Below, piece after piece: positions 16,611 to 25,527 of a stretch of 59,931 nt of DNA. Positions within the stretch are counted from its first letter, which is position 1. Each line of letters opens with the position of its first letter. The stretch spans positions 1 to 59,931 of the forward strand of contig DASTKT010000199.1 of NCBI GenBank assembly GCA_035715725.1, in the 5' to 3' direction. The DNA is from JADGGV01 sp035715725. Its GTDB lineage: Bacteria > Gemmatimonadota > Gemmatimonadetes > Longimicrobiales > RSA9. Position numbers and translations under genes: made by a program. The notes beneath the pieces were generated by a model, which worked only from the letters and a program-made list of their open reading frames with translations, did not search any database and had not been told where the DNA came from.

Positions 16611-17906
16611 ATGGAGATCCACATCCCGTATACGACGTTCACGCTCCCGAACGGACTGCGCGTCTTCGTCCACGAAGACACCTCGGTGCCGCTCGTCTCG
16701 GTGAACCTCTGGTACCACGTGGGCTCGAAGGACGAGCGGCCGGGACGGACCGGCTTCGCGCACCTCTTCGAGCACCTGATGTTCGAGGGCTCCGCCCACG
16801 CGCCGGCGGGCGAGTTCGACAACCTGCTGGAGTCGGCCGGCGGCGTGAACAACGGCTCGACGAGCCCGGACCGCACGAACTACTGGGAGACGCTGCCGTC
16901 GGACGCGCTGGCGCTGGCGTTCTGGCTCGAGTCGGACCGCATGGGCTGGCTGGCCATGAGCCAGGAGACGCTCGACACGCAGCGGGACGTGGTCATCAAC
17001 GAGCGGCGCCAGAGCTACGAGAACCGGCCGTACGGCATGGCGTACGAGACCGTGCTGGCGGCGCTGTATCCGCCGGAGCACCCCTACAACTGGCCGGTGA
17101 TCGGGCACGTGAAGGACCTGGAGTCGGCCACGCTGGAGGACGTGCGGGCGTTCTTCACGACGTACTACGCGCCGAACAACGCGACGCTGGCGGTGGCCGG
17201 CCATACGACCGCCACGGCGGTCGAGGAGCTGGCGCACCGCTACTTCGGCGAGATCCCGGCCGGGCCGCCGGTGCCGCCGGTCGCGGCACCGCCGGCGCCG
17301 ATCGAGGCCGACCGGCGCCTGGTGCTGGAGGACCGGGTGCGGCTGCCGCGCCTCTACCTGGCCTGGCACTCGCCGCCGCAATTCGCGCCGGGGGACGCGG
17401 CGCTCGAGACCGCCGCGGCGATCCTCGCGGATGGCAAGGCGTCGCGGCTGTACCGCTCGCTGGTCTACGAGCGCCAGGTGGCGCAGGACGTCGATGCGTT
17501 CCAGGATGGGGGGCTGCTCGGCTCGACGTTCGAGGTGGCGGTCACCGCGCGGCCGGGCGTCGGCCTCGAGGAGCTGGAGGCCGCCGTGCGCGAGGAGCTG
17601 CGCCGCATCGCGCGGGAGGGCGTCGAGGCGGCCGAGCTCGACCGCGCGCGCAACCGCATCGAGACCGCGTTCGTGGACGCGCTCCAGCACGCCGGCGGCT
17701 TCGGCGGCAAGGCGGACCGCATGAACGAGTACTTCTTCTACACGGGCGACCCGGGGTACGCCGACGCCGACCTGCGCCGCTTCCTCGAGCTGACGCCGGA
17801 CGCCGTCCAGGCCGCCGTCGCCGAGCACCTGGCCGACTCCGGCCGCGTGATCCTGAGCGTGGTGCCGAAGGGGCGACCGGAGCTCGCCGCGGGAGGTGCC
17901 GCGTGA
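16611..17906 (+). CDS. M16 metallopeptidase, catalytic type (first of four)
   Basis: This 431-residue zinc peptidase has a complete inverted zinc motif HLFEH (His51, Glu54, His55) and the distal ligand Glu131 in NERR, 76 residues after His55 as in active members. The N-terminal M16 domain covers about 5-170 and the C-terminal M16_C domain about 175-420. There is no signal peptide, so either it is cytoplasmic or export is not by Sec. The start codon comes one base after the DUF218 stop. It is followed by a degenerate M16 partner with a GTGA overlap, so the pair probably forms an active/inactive heterodimer as in mitochondrial processing peptidase-type assemblies (inference). Confidence 0.94.
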   Translation: MEIHIPYTTFTLPNGLRVFVHEDTSVPLVSVNLWYHVGSKDERPGRTGFAHLFEHLMFEGSAHAPAGEFDNLLESAGGVNNGSTSPDRTNYWETLPSDALALAFWLESDRMGWLAMSQETLDTQRDVVINERRQSYENRPYGMAYETVLAALYPPEHPYNWPVIGHVKDLESATLEDVRAFFTTYYAPNNATLAVAGHTTATAVEELAHRYFGEIPAGPPVPPVAAPPAPIEADRRLVLEDRVRLPRLYLAWHSPPQFAPGDAALETAAAILADGKASRLYRSLVYERQVAQDVDAFQDGGLLGSTFEVAVTARPGVGLEELEAAVREELRRIAREGVEAAELDRARNRIETAFVDALQHAGGFGGKADRMNEYFFYTGDPGYADADLRRFLELTPDAVQAAVAEHLADSGRVILSVVPKGRPELAAGGAA

Positions 17907-19297
17907 GCGCCGCGCAGGGCCGTGCCGGCCCGCCGCCGCTCGGCGTGGCCGCGCCGCTCCGGCTCCCGCCGATCCACCGCCACCGGCTCGCGAACGGCCT
18001 CGAGGTGCTGCTCGTCGAGCGGCACGCCCTGCCGGTGGTCGACCTGCGCCTCGTCGTCCGCGCCGGTGCGGGCGTCGACCCGCCCGCCTTCGCCGGCCGC
18101 GCCGGCCTGACCGCGGACCTGCTGGACGAGGGCGCCGGCGGCCGGAGCGCGCTCGAGATCGCCGCGGCCGTCGACCAGCTCGGCGCCGACCTCGAGACGG
18201 CCGCGTCGTGGGACGCGACCACCGTCTGCCTCCACGTCCTGGCGCCGCACCTCGAGGCCGCGTTGGGCCTCATGGCCGACGTGGCGCTGCGGCCCGAGTT
18301 CCCCGCGGCCGAGGTCGAGCGCAAGCGCGCCGAGCGCCTGGCGGCGCTGCTGCAGGAGAAGGAGGAGCCCCGCGTGCTCGCCGGCCGCGCGCTCCTCGCC
18401 GCGCTCTACGGCCCCGACCACCCCTACGGCTCGCCGATCCGCGGCACCGAGGCGACGATCGCCGCGCTCGACGCCGCCGCGCTCCGCGCGTACTACGAGG
18501 CCTGGGTGCATCCCGGCAACGCGTTCCTCGTCGCCGTCGGCGACGTCGAGCCCGACGCGCTGCTCCGCCTGCTCGAGGCGGCGTTCGGCGATTGGACGCC
18601 GCGCGCCGGCGCCGCCGTTCCGGGCCTCGCCGCGCCGGCGGCGGCGCCGACCGCGGCCTACATCGTCGACCGGCCGGGCGCCGCGCAGGCCGAGCTCCGC
18701 CTCGGCCGCATCGGCGCGCCGCGCGCCACGCCCGACTACTTCCCGCTCCTCGTGCTGAACACCGTGCTGGGCGGCTCCTTCACCTCGCGGCTGAACCAGA
18801 AGCTTCGGCAGGAGAAGGGCTACACCTACGGCGTATCCTCGCGCTTCGACTTCCGCGGCGGGCCCGGGCCCTTCATCGTCGGCACCAGCGTCGACACGGA
18901 CGCCGTCCCCGACGCCGTCGCCGACGTGCTCGCCGAGCTGCGCCACCTGCGCACGAAGCTGGTCCCGGCCGACGAGCTCGAGCGCGCGAAGAGCTACTGT
19001 GCCCGAGGATACGCCCGCTACTTCGAGACGACCGCGGACGTGGCCGGCCGCGTCACCGAGATCGGGCTGCACGCGCTCCCCGACGACTACCTCCAGCGTT
19101 ACGTCGAGCGGGTCCGCGCCGTCTCTTCGGAGGACGTGTTCCGCGCCGCCGAGCGCCACCTCGACCCCGACTCGACGGCCGTCGTGGTCGCCGCGCCGCG
19201 GGACGACGTGGCGGCCGGCCTGGAGGCGCTCGGCCTCCCCGTTCGTCCCGCGCCCGGCCCCGCCGATGGCGCCCCGCTTGCGGCGAGCCGCCCGTGA
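17903..19297 (+). CDS. M16-family protein, non-catalytic partner (second of four)
   Basis: This 464-residue M16 homologue lacks the zinc site: where HxxEH should be it reads AGLTADLLDEGAGG. The C-terminal half keeps the conserved NTVLGGSFTSRLNQKLRQE and KGYTYGVSS segments, the Arg/Tyr pair that in these systems binds the substrate peptide. It therefore looks like the substrate-binding, non-catalytic subunit paired with the active protein encoded just upstream. Translation starts at GTG overlapping the previous stop (GTGA). The C-terminus is rich in Pro/Ala. Confidence 0.92.
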   Translation: MSAAQGRAGPPPLGVAAPLRLPPIHRHRLANGLEVLLVERHALPVVDLRLVVRAGAGVDPPAFAGRAGLTADLLDEGAGGRSALEIAAAVDQLGADLETAASWDATTVCLHVLAPHLEAALGLMADVALRPEFPAAEVERKRAERLAALLQEKEEPRVLAGRALLAALYGPDHPYGSPIRGTEATIAALDAAALRAYYEAWVHPGNAFLVAVGDVEPDALLRLLEAAFGDWTPRAGAAVPGLAAPAAAPTAAYIVDRPGAAQAELRLGRIGAPRATPDYFPLLVLNTVLGGSFTSRLNQKLRQEKGYTYGVSSRFDFRGGPGPFIVGTSVDTDAVPDAVADVLAELRHLRTKLVPADELERAKSYCARGYARYFETTADVAGRVTEIGLHALPDDYLQRYVERVRAVSSEDVFRAAERHLDPDSTAVVVAAPRDDVAAGLEALGLPVRPAPGPADGAPLAASRP

Positions 19298-19400
19298 GCC
19301 TACCCTCCGGGCGAGCTCTCGCAGTCCTGACCTCGCACCCCGCGCCCGGGCGCCGCATGCCCGCCTGAGTCGGAACGAACCCGATACCCGCAGGCGCCAC

Positions 19401-20678
19401 ATGATCCGCATACCGATCGAGACCCACCGGCTCGACAACGGGCTCCGCGTCATCCTGGCGCGCGACCCGGCCGCCGCAGTCGTCGCCGTCAACCTCTGGT
19501 ACGCCGTCGGCTCGCGGAACGAGCGGCCCGGTCGGACCGGCTTCGCGCACCTCTTCGAGCACATGATGTTCCAGGGCTCGCAGCACGTGCCGGAATCGGC
19601 GCACTTCGCGCTGATCGAGAAGGCGGGCGGCTCGCTGAACGGCTCGACGTGGCTGGACCGCACGAACTACTTCGAGACGCTGCCGTCCAACTACCTGGAG
19701 CTGGCGCTCTGGCTCGAGTCGGACCGGATGGGGTGGCTCGTGCCGGCCATGACGCCGGAGAAGCTGGACAACCAGCGCGACGTGGTGAAGAACGAGCGGC
19801 GCTGGCGGGTGGACAACCAGCCCTACGGCGACTGGGACGAGCGCCTCCAGGCGATGGTCTACCCGCCCGACCACCCCTACCACCACTCCGTGATCGGGTC
19901 GATGGAGGACCTCGACGCGGCGTCGCTGGAGGATGTCGAGCAGTTCTTCCGCACCTACTACGCGCCGAACAACGCGGTGCTGACGATCGCCGGGGAGTTC
20001 GATCCGGCGGAGGCCATGCGGCTGGTCGAGCGGTACTTCGGCCCGATCCCGAGCGGTCCGCCGGTGCCGGCGATCCCGGGGCGGACGCAGATCCCGACGT
20101 CGCTCCCGGCCGAGGTGTGGCAGGTCGCCGAGCAGGACATCTCCCTCGCGCGGACGTACGTCGCGTACCGCATCCCGCCGTTCGGCACCGCGGAGTTCTA
20201 TCCGGCGACGGTCGCCGCCCACATCCTCGCGGCGGGCCAGGCCTCGCTGCTCACGCGGCGGCTCGTGCGCGGCCGGAGGGTGGCGCAGGACGTCGTCGCC
20301 TTCGCGTTCCCGATCGTCGTCGGCGCGGCGATGCTCGCGATCTGGGTCACGGCCCGCCCCGGCGTCAACCCGGAGGCGCTGGAGGGCGCGCTCTTCGAGG
20401 AGGTCGACTCGCTGCGCGACGTCTCCGACGCGGAGGTCCGCCGCGCCATCAACCTGATCGAGGCGCGCCAGCTCTCCGACCTCCAGAAGATGGACGAGCG
20501 CGCCGACCTGCTCTCCATGTACGCGACGTTGTTCGACGACCCCGAGCGCATCAACACCGAGCTGGACCGGATCCGCGCGGTCACGCCCGCCGCGGTCCGG
20601 GACTTCGCGCAGAGCCACCTCGGCGCGGAGCAGCGCGCGGTGTTGCGTTACGTCCCGAAGGACGGGGAGGCCGCATGA
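19401..20678 (+). CDS. M16 metallopeptidase, catalytic type (third of four)
   Basis: This 425-residue paralogue of the first M16 protein has HLFEH (His50, Glu53, His54) and a KNERRW segment with the distal glutamate. The regions VNLWYAVGSRNERPGRTGF and TYYAPNNAV are almost identical in pattern to the first copy, which points to duplication of the whole active/inactive pair. It starts 103 bases after the second M16 gene, the only sizeable gap in the quartet, so it may have its own promoter. There is no signal peptide. It is coupled by ATGA to the fourth gene. Confidence 0.94.
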   Translation: MIRIPIETHRLDNGLRVILARDPAAAVVAVNLWYAVGSRNERPGRTGFAHLFEHMMFQGSQHVPESAHFALIEKAGGSLNGSTWLDRTNYFETLPSNYLELALWLESDRMGWLVPAMTPEKLDNQRDVVKNERRWRVDNQPYGDWDERLQAMVYPPDHPYHHSVIGSMEDLDAASLEDVEQFFRTYYAPNNAVLTIAGEFDPAEAMRLVERYFGPIPSGPPVPAIPGRTQIPTSLPAEVWQVAEQDISLARTYVAYRIPPFGTAEFYPATVAAHILAAGQASLLTRRLVRGRRVAQDVVAFAFPIVVGAAMLAIWVTARPGVNPEALEGALFEEVDSLRDVSDAEVRRAINLIEARQLSDLQKMDERADLLSMYATLFDDPERINTELDRIRAVTPAAVRDFAQSHLGAEQRAVLRYVPKDGEAA

Positions 20679-22036
20679 GCGAGCTCGACCGCAGCCAGCC
20701 GCCGGCCCCGGGCGCGGTGAAGGCGTTCGGCCTGCCGCGCGTCGAGCGCGACCGCCTGCCGAACGGCCTCGGCATCCTGTCGGCGCGCCACGGGCAGCTC
20801 CCGCTCGTGACGGCCGCGCTCGTCCTCGAGGCCGGCGCCGAGGGCGAGCCCCCGAGCAAGGCCGGCCTCGCGCACCTCGTGGCCAACGCGCTCGAGGCCG
20901 GGAGCGCGACGCGCTCCGCCGACGAGGTCGCCTGGGAGCTGGAGTCCCTCGGCGTCGAGTTCCATGCCGACGCGCGCTGGGACGGCGTCGTGCTGAGCAT
21001 CGTCGTCCCCGCCGAGCGGCTCGACCCGGCCATGGCCCTGTTCGCCGACCTCGTGCGCAACCCCGCGTTCCGCGAGGAGGAGGTCGAGCGCCTGCGCGAG
21101 GAGCAGCTCGCCGAGATCCTGCAGCGGCGCAAGGAGCCGCGCGCGCTGGCCAACGACATGGCCGCCCACTTCATCTTCGGCGACGAGGTCCCCTACCGCC
21201 GTCCGCTGATCGGGACCTCCCACACCGTGCGCTCGATCGGCCGTGCGGACATCGAGGAGTACTACCGCACCCGCTACGCGCCGGCCGGCGCCTCGCTCCT
21301 CCTGGTCGGCGACGTGGCAGCCGCCGAGGCCCGGCGCCTCGCCGACCGCTACTTCGGCGATTGGCGCGGCGACCGGCCGCCGGCGGCGGAGTTCCCCGTC
21401 ACCCGCGCCGTCGAGTCCGCCACCGTCTTCATCGTCGACCGCCCCGGCTCCGTCCAGTCCGAGATCCGGATCGGCGACGTCGGCGTCGCCCGCCACCACG
21501 AGGACTACTTCCCGCTCCTCGTCATGAACTCGCTCCTCGGCGGCGCCTTCACCAGCCGGCTCAACCTCAGCCTGCGCGAGAGGCACGGCTTCACGTACGG
21601 CGTGCGGAGCGGCTTCGCGTTCCGGCGCCGCCCCGGCCCGTTCGTGATCCAGACCGCCGTGGCCACCGAGGTCACCGCCCGCGCCGTCGAGGAGGCGCTG
21701 AAGGAGATCCATCTGCTTCGCGACGAGGGCCCCTCCGCCGAGGAGGTCGCCGCCGCCCGCGACTACCTCGCCGGCATCCTGCCGCTCGAGCTGCAGACCA
21801 CGGAGCAGGTCGGCGCGCGCCTCGCCGACCTCGTCATCTACGACCTCCCCGACGACTACTTCGAGACCTACCGCCAACGCATCCTCGGCGTCACCGCCGA
21901 GGAGGTCCACCGGGTCGCCCGCGACCACCTGCGCCCCGAGCGGCTCGCCATCGTCGTCGTCGGCGCCGCCAGCGAGATCGCGCCGGCGTTGGAGGCGCTC
22001 GGGATCGGACCCGTGCGCGTGGAACGCGTCGAATAG
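20675..22036 (+). CDS. M16-family protein, non-catalytic partner (fourth of four)
   Basis: This 453-residue protein retains only the first histidine of the zinc motif (AHLVANALEAG instead of HxxEH), so it should be inactive. The C-terminal SLLGGAFTSRLNLSLRE and HGFTYGVRSGF segments match the substrate-binding half of partner subunits. Its start overlaps the third gene's stop by four bases (ATGA). It pairs naturally with the preceding active copy. A NUDIX hydrolase begins 18 bases after its stop. Confidence 0.92.
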   Translation: MSELDRSQPPAPGAVKAFGLPRVERDRLPNGLGILSARHGQLPLVTAALVLEAGAEGEPPSKAGLAHLVANALEAGSATRSADEVAWELESLGVEFHADARWDGVVLSIVVPAERLDPAMALFADLVRNPAFREEEVERLREEQLAEILQRRKEPRALANDMAAHFIFGDEVPYRRPLIGTSHTVRSIGRADIEEYYRTRYAPAGASLLLVGDVAAAEARRLADRYFGDWRGDRPPAAEFPVTRAVESATVFIVDRPGSVQSEIRIGDVGVARHHEDYFPLLVMNSLLGGAFTSRLNLSLRERHGFTYGVRSGFAFRRRPGPFVIQTAVATEVTARAVEEALKEIHLLRDEGPSAEEVAAARDYLAGILPLELQTTEQVGARLADLVIYDLPDDYFETYRQRILGVTAEEVHRVARDHLRPERLAIVVVGAASEIAPALEALGIGPVRVERVE

Positions 22037-22054
22037 TCGTGCCTTGGAGCCATC

Positions 22055-22618
22055 ATGTCCGATGAGACCAAGCCGGGGCTGATCTCCCGCCGGCCGATCT
22101 ACCAGGGGCGCATCGTCGACCTGTCCATCGACACCGTGCGCTTCCCGGATGGCAGCGTCGGCGAGCTGGAGATGATCCGGCACTCCGGCGCGTCCGCCGT
22201 GCTCCCCGTGCTGAGCGATCCGGCGGGCGAGGATCCGCACATCCTCCTGATCCGGCAGTATCGCTACGCCGCCGGCGGGTTCCTGCTCGAGGTGCCGGCC
22301 GGCCGGCCGGACCGCCCCGGCGAGGATTGGGAGGTGTGCGCGCGCCGCGAGCTCGAGGAGGAGACCGGCCTCGTCGCCGGAGAGCTGCGCTATCTCACCA
22401 CCATTTTTACCACCCCGGGCTTCACCGACGAGCAGATCCACCTCTACCTCGCCCTCGACGTCAAGACGGGCACGACCGCCTTCGACCCCGACGAGTTCAT
22501 CGAGCCCGTCATCATGCCGATCTCCGAGGCGCTCACCAGGATCCGCGACGGCGAGATCACCGACGCGAAGACGATCTGCACGATCCTCTACGCTGCGGGC
22601 TTCGTGCTGGGCGGATAG
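22055..22618 (+). CDS. NUDIX hydrolase, ADP-ribose pyrophosphatase type
   Basis: This 187-residue enzyme has a complete Nudix box, from AGRPDRPGEDWEVCARRELE to the following EETGL, with REXXEE intact. The beta-strand ILLIRQYRYAAGGFLLEVPAG is typical of ADP-ribose diphosphatases (NudF/NudE type), as are the downstream proline and EQIHLYLA region. It likely hydrolyses ADP-ribose or related nucleoside diphosphate sugars to AMP and sugar phosphate. TTGGAG precedes the ATG. It is the last gene of the long rightward run beginning with apgM. Confidence 0.92.
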   Translation: MSDETKPGLISRRPIYQGRIVDLSIDTVRFPDGSVGELEMIRHSGASAVLPVLSDPAGEDPHILLIRQYRYAAGGFLLEVPAGRPDRPGEDWEVCARRELEEETGLVAGELRYLTTIFTTPGFTDEQIHLYLALDVKTGTTAFDPDEFIEPVIMPISEALTRIRDGEITDAKTICTILYAAGFVLGG

Positions 22619-22917
22619 CGCGGCCTCACCGTCGCCGGCGGCCCCAGCCGGGATCGCCGCGACCCCCCCCGACGCCCCATCTGTCCGCCTCGGGTGTCAC
22701 TGTCTCCGGGCGGCTGTCCACTCCGGCGGACGACTCGCCGCCGGCGGCCATTCTCGCAATCGCGGGCTTTTCCGCGCGCTGGCGCGAAAAAAGCACATCC
22801 CCCGCGGACGTGCCGGTCCCGGTACGGGTCGTGCCCCCTGCACCGGCCGCCGGCAATCCAGGAGAGTGTCGAGGCTCCATTTCCGCCGGTCCTGTTTCCG
22901 CAGCTGTGGGGGTCCCG
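22619..22917. other. Intergenic region (299 bp) before the ECF sigma gene
   Basis: No gene is apparent. It contains an imperfect hairpin at 22766-22793 (gcttttccgcgc with gcgcgaaaaaagc) and presumably the sigma-gene promoter. No confident -35/-10 pair is seen. Confidence 0.4.
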
Positions 22918-23544
22918 ATGGCCAGTGTCCAGCCGATCCGTGCGCCGAGCGCTCCGAGCCCGAAGCTGACCGAGCTCGGGGACAGCGAGCTGGTCGCCCA
23001 TTTCCTGGCGGGCGAGAAGCGGGCATTCGGCGAGCTGGCAGGCCGCTACCACGTCCGGCTGATCAACTTCATCTACCGCACGATCGGCGACCGGGACCGC
23101 GCCGAGGATCTCGTGCAGGAGACGTTCATCCGGGTGTACCGCCACCTGCACCGGTTCGACCAGTCGAAGAAGTTCTCGACGTGGGTCTACACGATCGCGG
23201 GGAACCTGGCGAAGAACGAGCTGCGGAACCGCTCGCGGAACCCGCTGGTGCTCTTCCAGACGATCAAGAACAACTGGGAGGCGGACCACCGGCCGCTGGA
23301 GTGGGAGGACAACACCTACCGGCCGGACGACCTGTTCCGGAAGCGCCACCTGAAGGAGACGGTGGACCGGGCGGTGTCGCAGCTGCCGGATCATCACCGC
23401 GTCGTCTTCGTGCTGCGCGAGATGGAGGGGAAGACGTACGAGGAGATCTCGGAGATCACCGGCGTGAACCTGGGGACGGTGAAGAGCCGGCTGAACCGCG
23501 CGCGGAACAATTTCGCGCAGATCGTGGCGCCGATGCTGGACTAG
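22918..23544 (+). CDS. ECF RNA polymerase sigma factor (RpoE-like)
   Basis: This 208-residue sigma-70-family factor has region 2 at about 40-110 (RYHVRLINFIYRTIGDRDRA, EDLVQETFIRVYRHL, FSTWVYTIAGNLAKNELRN) and region 4 at about 145-200 (QLPDHHRVVFVLREMEGKTY, ISEITGVNLGTVKSRLNRAR). The linker between them is unusually long (about 40 residues including EDNTYRPDDLF). A G-rich ribosome-binding site (GGGGG) precedes the ATG. A zinc anti-sigma gene follows 347 bases later, after a terminator, so the two are probably partners but not strictly one transcript. Confidence 0.94.
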   Translation: MASVQPIRAPSAPSPKLTELGDSELVAHFLAGEKRAFGELAGRYHVRLINFIYRTIGDRDRAEDLVQETFIRVYRHLHRFDQSKKFSTWVYTIAGNLAKNELRNRSRNPLVLFQTIKNNWEADHRPLEWEDNTYRPDDLFRKRHLKETVDRAVSQLPDHHRVVFVLREMEGKTYEEISEITGVNLGTVKSRLNRARNNFAQIVAPMLD

Positions 23545-23669
23545 CGGCGCCGTACCGGCCGGGACCGCCCGGCCGCGGGATCGGAAGCACGTCTCGCGGA
23601 CCGTCGATCGGACGGCCGGAACGAATACAAGGACCCCGGGCCAACGCTGTTCCTACCTTCGGCCCGTAG

Positions 23670-23706
23670 GCCTCGTCGGAGCTGCACCGGCGAGGCCGTT
23701 CCTTTT
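23670..23706 (+). terminator. Rho-independent terminator after the ECF sigma gene
   Basis: A 10-bp stem with one G-U pair (gcctcgtcgg with ccggcgaggc) closes a seven-base loop, followed by a T-rich tail (cgttcctttt). It lies 126 bases past the sigma stop in the 347-bp gap 23545-23891. The remaining 185 bases before the anti-sigma gene probably hold a separate promoter, but no clear elements are visible. Confidence 0.75.
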
Positions 23707-23891
23707 GTGCGGCGCGCCTCCGAGCGCGTATTCCCGACCCGGACGTCCGATGGGCCGGCGGGAACCCGCGGGCGGCGGATCTTGTAGAAGGGGCCGGTAG
23801 CTCGGGGGATCTCCCCGTCGCCACGGAATGTAGGAGCACCGCACCACCGCCGGCGCTGGCCGGCCCGGATCGCGCTCGCGGGGAAGCGTCG

Positions 23892-24497
23892 ATGACCTGC
23901 CAGGAGTATCTGGCCCGCCACTCGGAGTACCTGGACGCGGAGATGGGGGAGGCCGACGTCGCGCGGATGCGCGCGCATGCTGCCGCCTGCCCGACCTGCG
24001 CCCGTTACGACCGCATCCTCCGGCGCGGCCTCGCACTGGTGCGCGAGCTGGAGCCGGTCGAGCCGAAGCACGACCCGCAGATCGGCCTTTACGAGCACCT
24101 GCTGCGCGGCGGCGAGCCGCGCTTCCCGCGAGGCGGCGCGTTCGCCGTGTCCGTGGCCGCGGCAGGCCTGCTCGCGGTGCTCGTCTGGGGTGTGCTCCCG
24201 AACGAGCCGGACGATGCCCCTTCCGGCGCGGGCGCGGTCGTCGAGTACTCGACCACCGGCATGCCGACCCGCTGGAACCTGCCGGCGACGGCCGGCGACG
24301 ATGTGGTCGGACCGGGTCTCCCGGCAGCCGCCGCGAGCGCCGTCGCGAGCCCGTTCAGCGGGCCACTCGGCGGCCCGCACCTCCGGCCGGCGGGCATCGA
24401 TCTCCCGGCCGCCTATACCCCTCTCGTCCTCGACCCCCCAGATTACGGTCAGCTCGGCCCGGTCTCCGGGCCATTGCCGACGACGTACGGCCGCTGA
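23892..24497 (+). CDS. Membrane-anchored zinc-finger anti-sigma factor
   Basis: This 201-residue protein has an N-terminal zinc-binding anti-sigma domain with Cys3 and His29-x3-Cys33-x2-Cys36 (HAAACPTC). A single membrane segment lies at about residues 83-102, and the roughly 95-residue C-terminal part, rich in Pro/Ala/Gly, would be periplasmic. Such proteins sequester ECF sigma factors until a signal releases them. The ECF gene upstream at 22918 is the obvious partner. The extracytoplasmic part shows no recognised domain. holA follows after ten bases. Confidence 0.87.
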   Translation: MTCQEYLARHSEYLDAEMGEADVARMRAHAAACPTCARYDRILRRGLALVRELEPVEPKHDPQIGLYEHLLRGGEPRFPRGGAFAVSVAAAGLLAVLVWGVLPNEPDDAPSGAGAVVEYSTTGMPTRWNLPATAGDDVVGPGLPAAAASAVASPFSGPLGGPHLRPAGIDLPAAYTPLVLDPPDYGQLGPVSGPLPTTYGR

Positions 24498-24507
24498 CGA
24501 CGCCCGC

Positions 24508-25527
24508 ATGCCCCTGCTCCGCCCCGACGCCTTCGCGCGCTCCCTCGACCAGGGAAAGCGTGGCGGCACCTACTTCTTCTTCGGCGACGAGGAGTACCTG
24601 AAGGAGGAGGCGGTCGCGCGCATCCTCCGGGCCCACCTCGATCCGGCCACGCGCGACTTCAACCTCGACCAGCTCCGCGCCACCGACGTCGATCCGGCCG
24701 CCCTCGGCTCCGTCCTCGGGACGCCGCCGATGATGGCCGAGTGGCGGGTCGTCGTGCTCCGCGACGCGCAGGTGCTGACGAACCAGGCGCGCGCACGCGC
24801 CGCCGTCGAGGAGGTCCTGGCCCGGCCCGCTCCCGGCCTGGTGCTCGTGCTCGTCGCGCAGCTCCCCGAAAAATCGAAGGCGCAGTTCTGGGAGCGGCTG
24901 AAGAAGGAGGCCACCGCGGTCGAGTTCGCCTCCATCTCCGCCGCCGACGCGCCCGGCTGGCTCATGGAGCAGGCGGCCGCGCGCGGCCTCGAGATGCAGC
25001 CGGACGCGGCTCGCGCCCTCGCGGCCGCCATCGGCACCGACCTCGGCGTGCTCACCCGGGAGCTCGACAAGCTGCGCGACTACGTCGGCGACCGCGCCCG
25101 GGTCGGCGTGGCGGACGTCGAGGCGATCGCCGGCGCGGTCCCGCGGCAGAACCGCTGGGAGTGGTTCGACATGGTCGGCGAGGCGCGCATCGCCGAGGCG
25201 CGGCGCGCGCTCCCGGTGCTCCTCGAGGCGGGCGAGTCGGGCGTGGGACTCGTCCTCGGGCTCGGCACGCAGCTCCTCCGCGTCGCCCTGGCCGTGCACG
25301 GCGGCGAGCGCGCGCTCGAGTCGGAGCTGCCGCCGCACCAGCGCTGGCTGGCCGGCCGCATCGCGCGGCAGGCCCGCCGCTGGACGGCGCCGCTCCTCGA
25401 CCAGGCGCTCGACGACCTGCTCCGCGCCGACCGCCTCCTCAAGTCCACCGCGCTCGGCGACGACGCGATCCTCGAGGAGCTGCTGCTCCGCCTCGAGGCG
25501 CGCTCGCCCCGCCCGCCCGGCCGATGA
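24508..25527 (+). CDS. holA: DNA polymerase III, delta subunit
   Basis: This 339-residue clamp-loader subunit opens the beta sliding clamp for loading onto DNA. The N-terminal segment YFFFGDEEYLKEEAV, the FNLDQL strand, the PPMMAEWRVVVLRDA motif and the central LTRELDKLRDYVG helix match the family. The collar domain fills the C-terminal third (ADRLLKSTALGDDAILEELL). As in other delta subunits no functional Walker A is present. Length is normal (about 340). The C-terminus overlaps the start of the SPOR-domain gene by four bases (ATGA). Confidence 0.93.
   Translation: MPLLRPDAFARSLDQGKRGGTYFFFGDEEYLKEEAVARILRAHLDPATRDFNLDQLRATDVDPAALGSVLGTPPMMAEWRVVVLRDAQVLTNQARARAAVEEVLARPAPGLVLVLVAQLPEKSKAQFWERLKKEATAVEFASISAADAPGWLMEQAAARGLEMQPDAARALAAAIGTDLGVLTRELDKLRDYVGDRARVGVADVEAIAGAVPRQNRWEWFDMVGEARIAEARRALPVLLEAGESGVGLVLGLGTQLLRVALAVHGGERALESELPPHQRWLAGRIARQARRWTAPLLDQALDDLLRADRLLKSTALGDDAILEELLLRLEARSPRPPGR

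Noticed and set aside
22766..22793. Hairpin after the NUDIX gene as a Rho-independent terminator
   Set aside because: The T-rich arm lies on the 5' side and A-rich on the 3' side, the stem is imperfect, and no U-tract follows on either strand.
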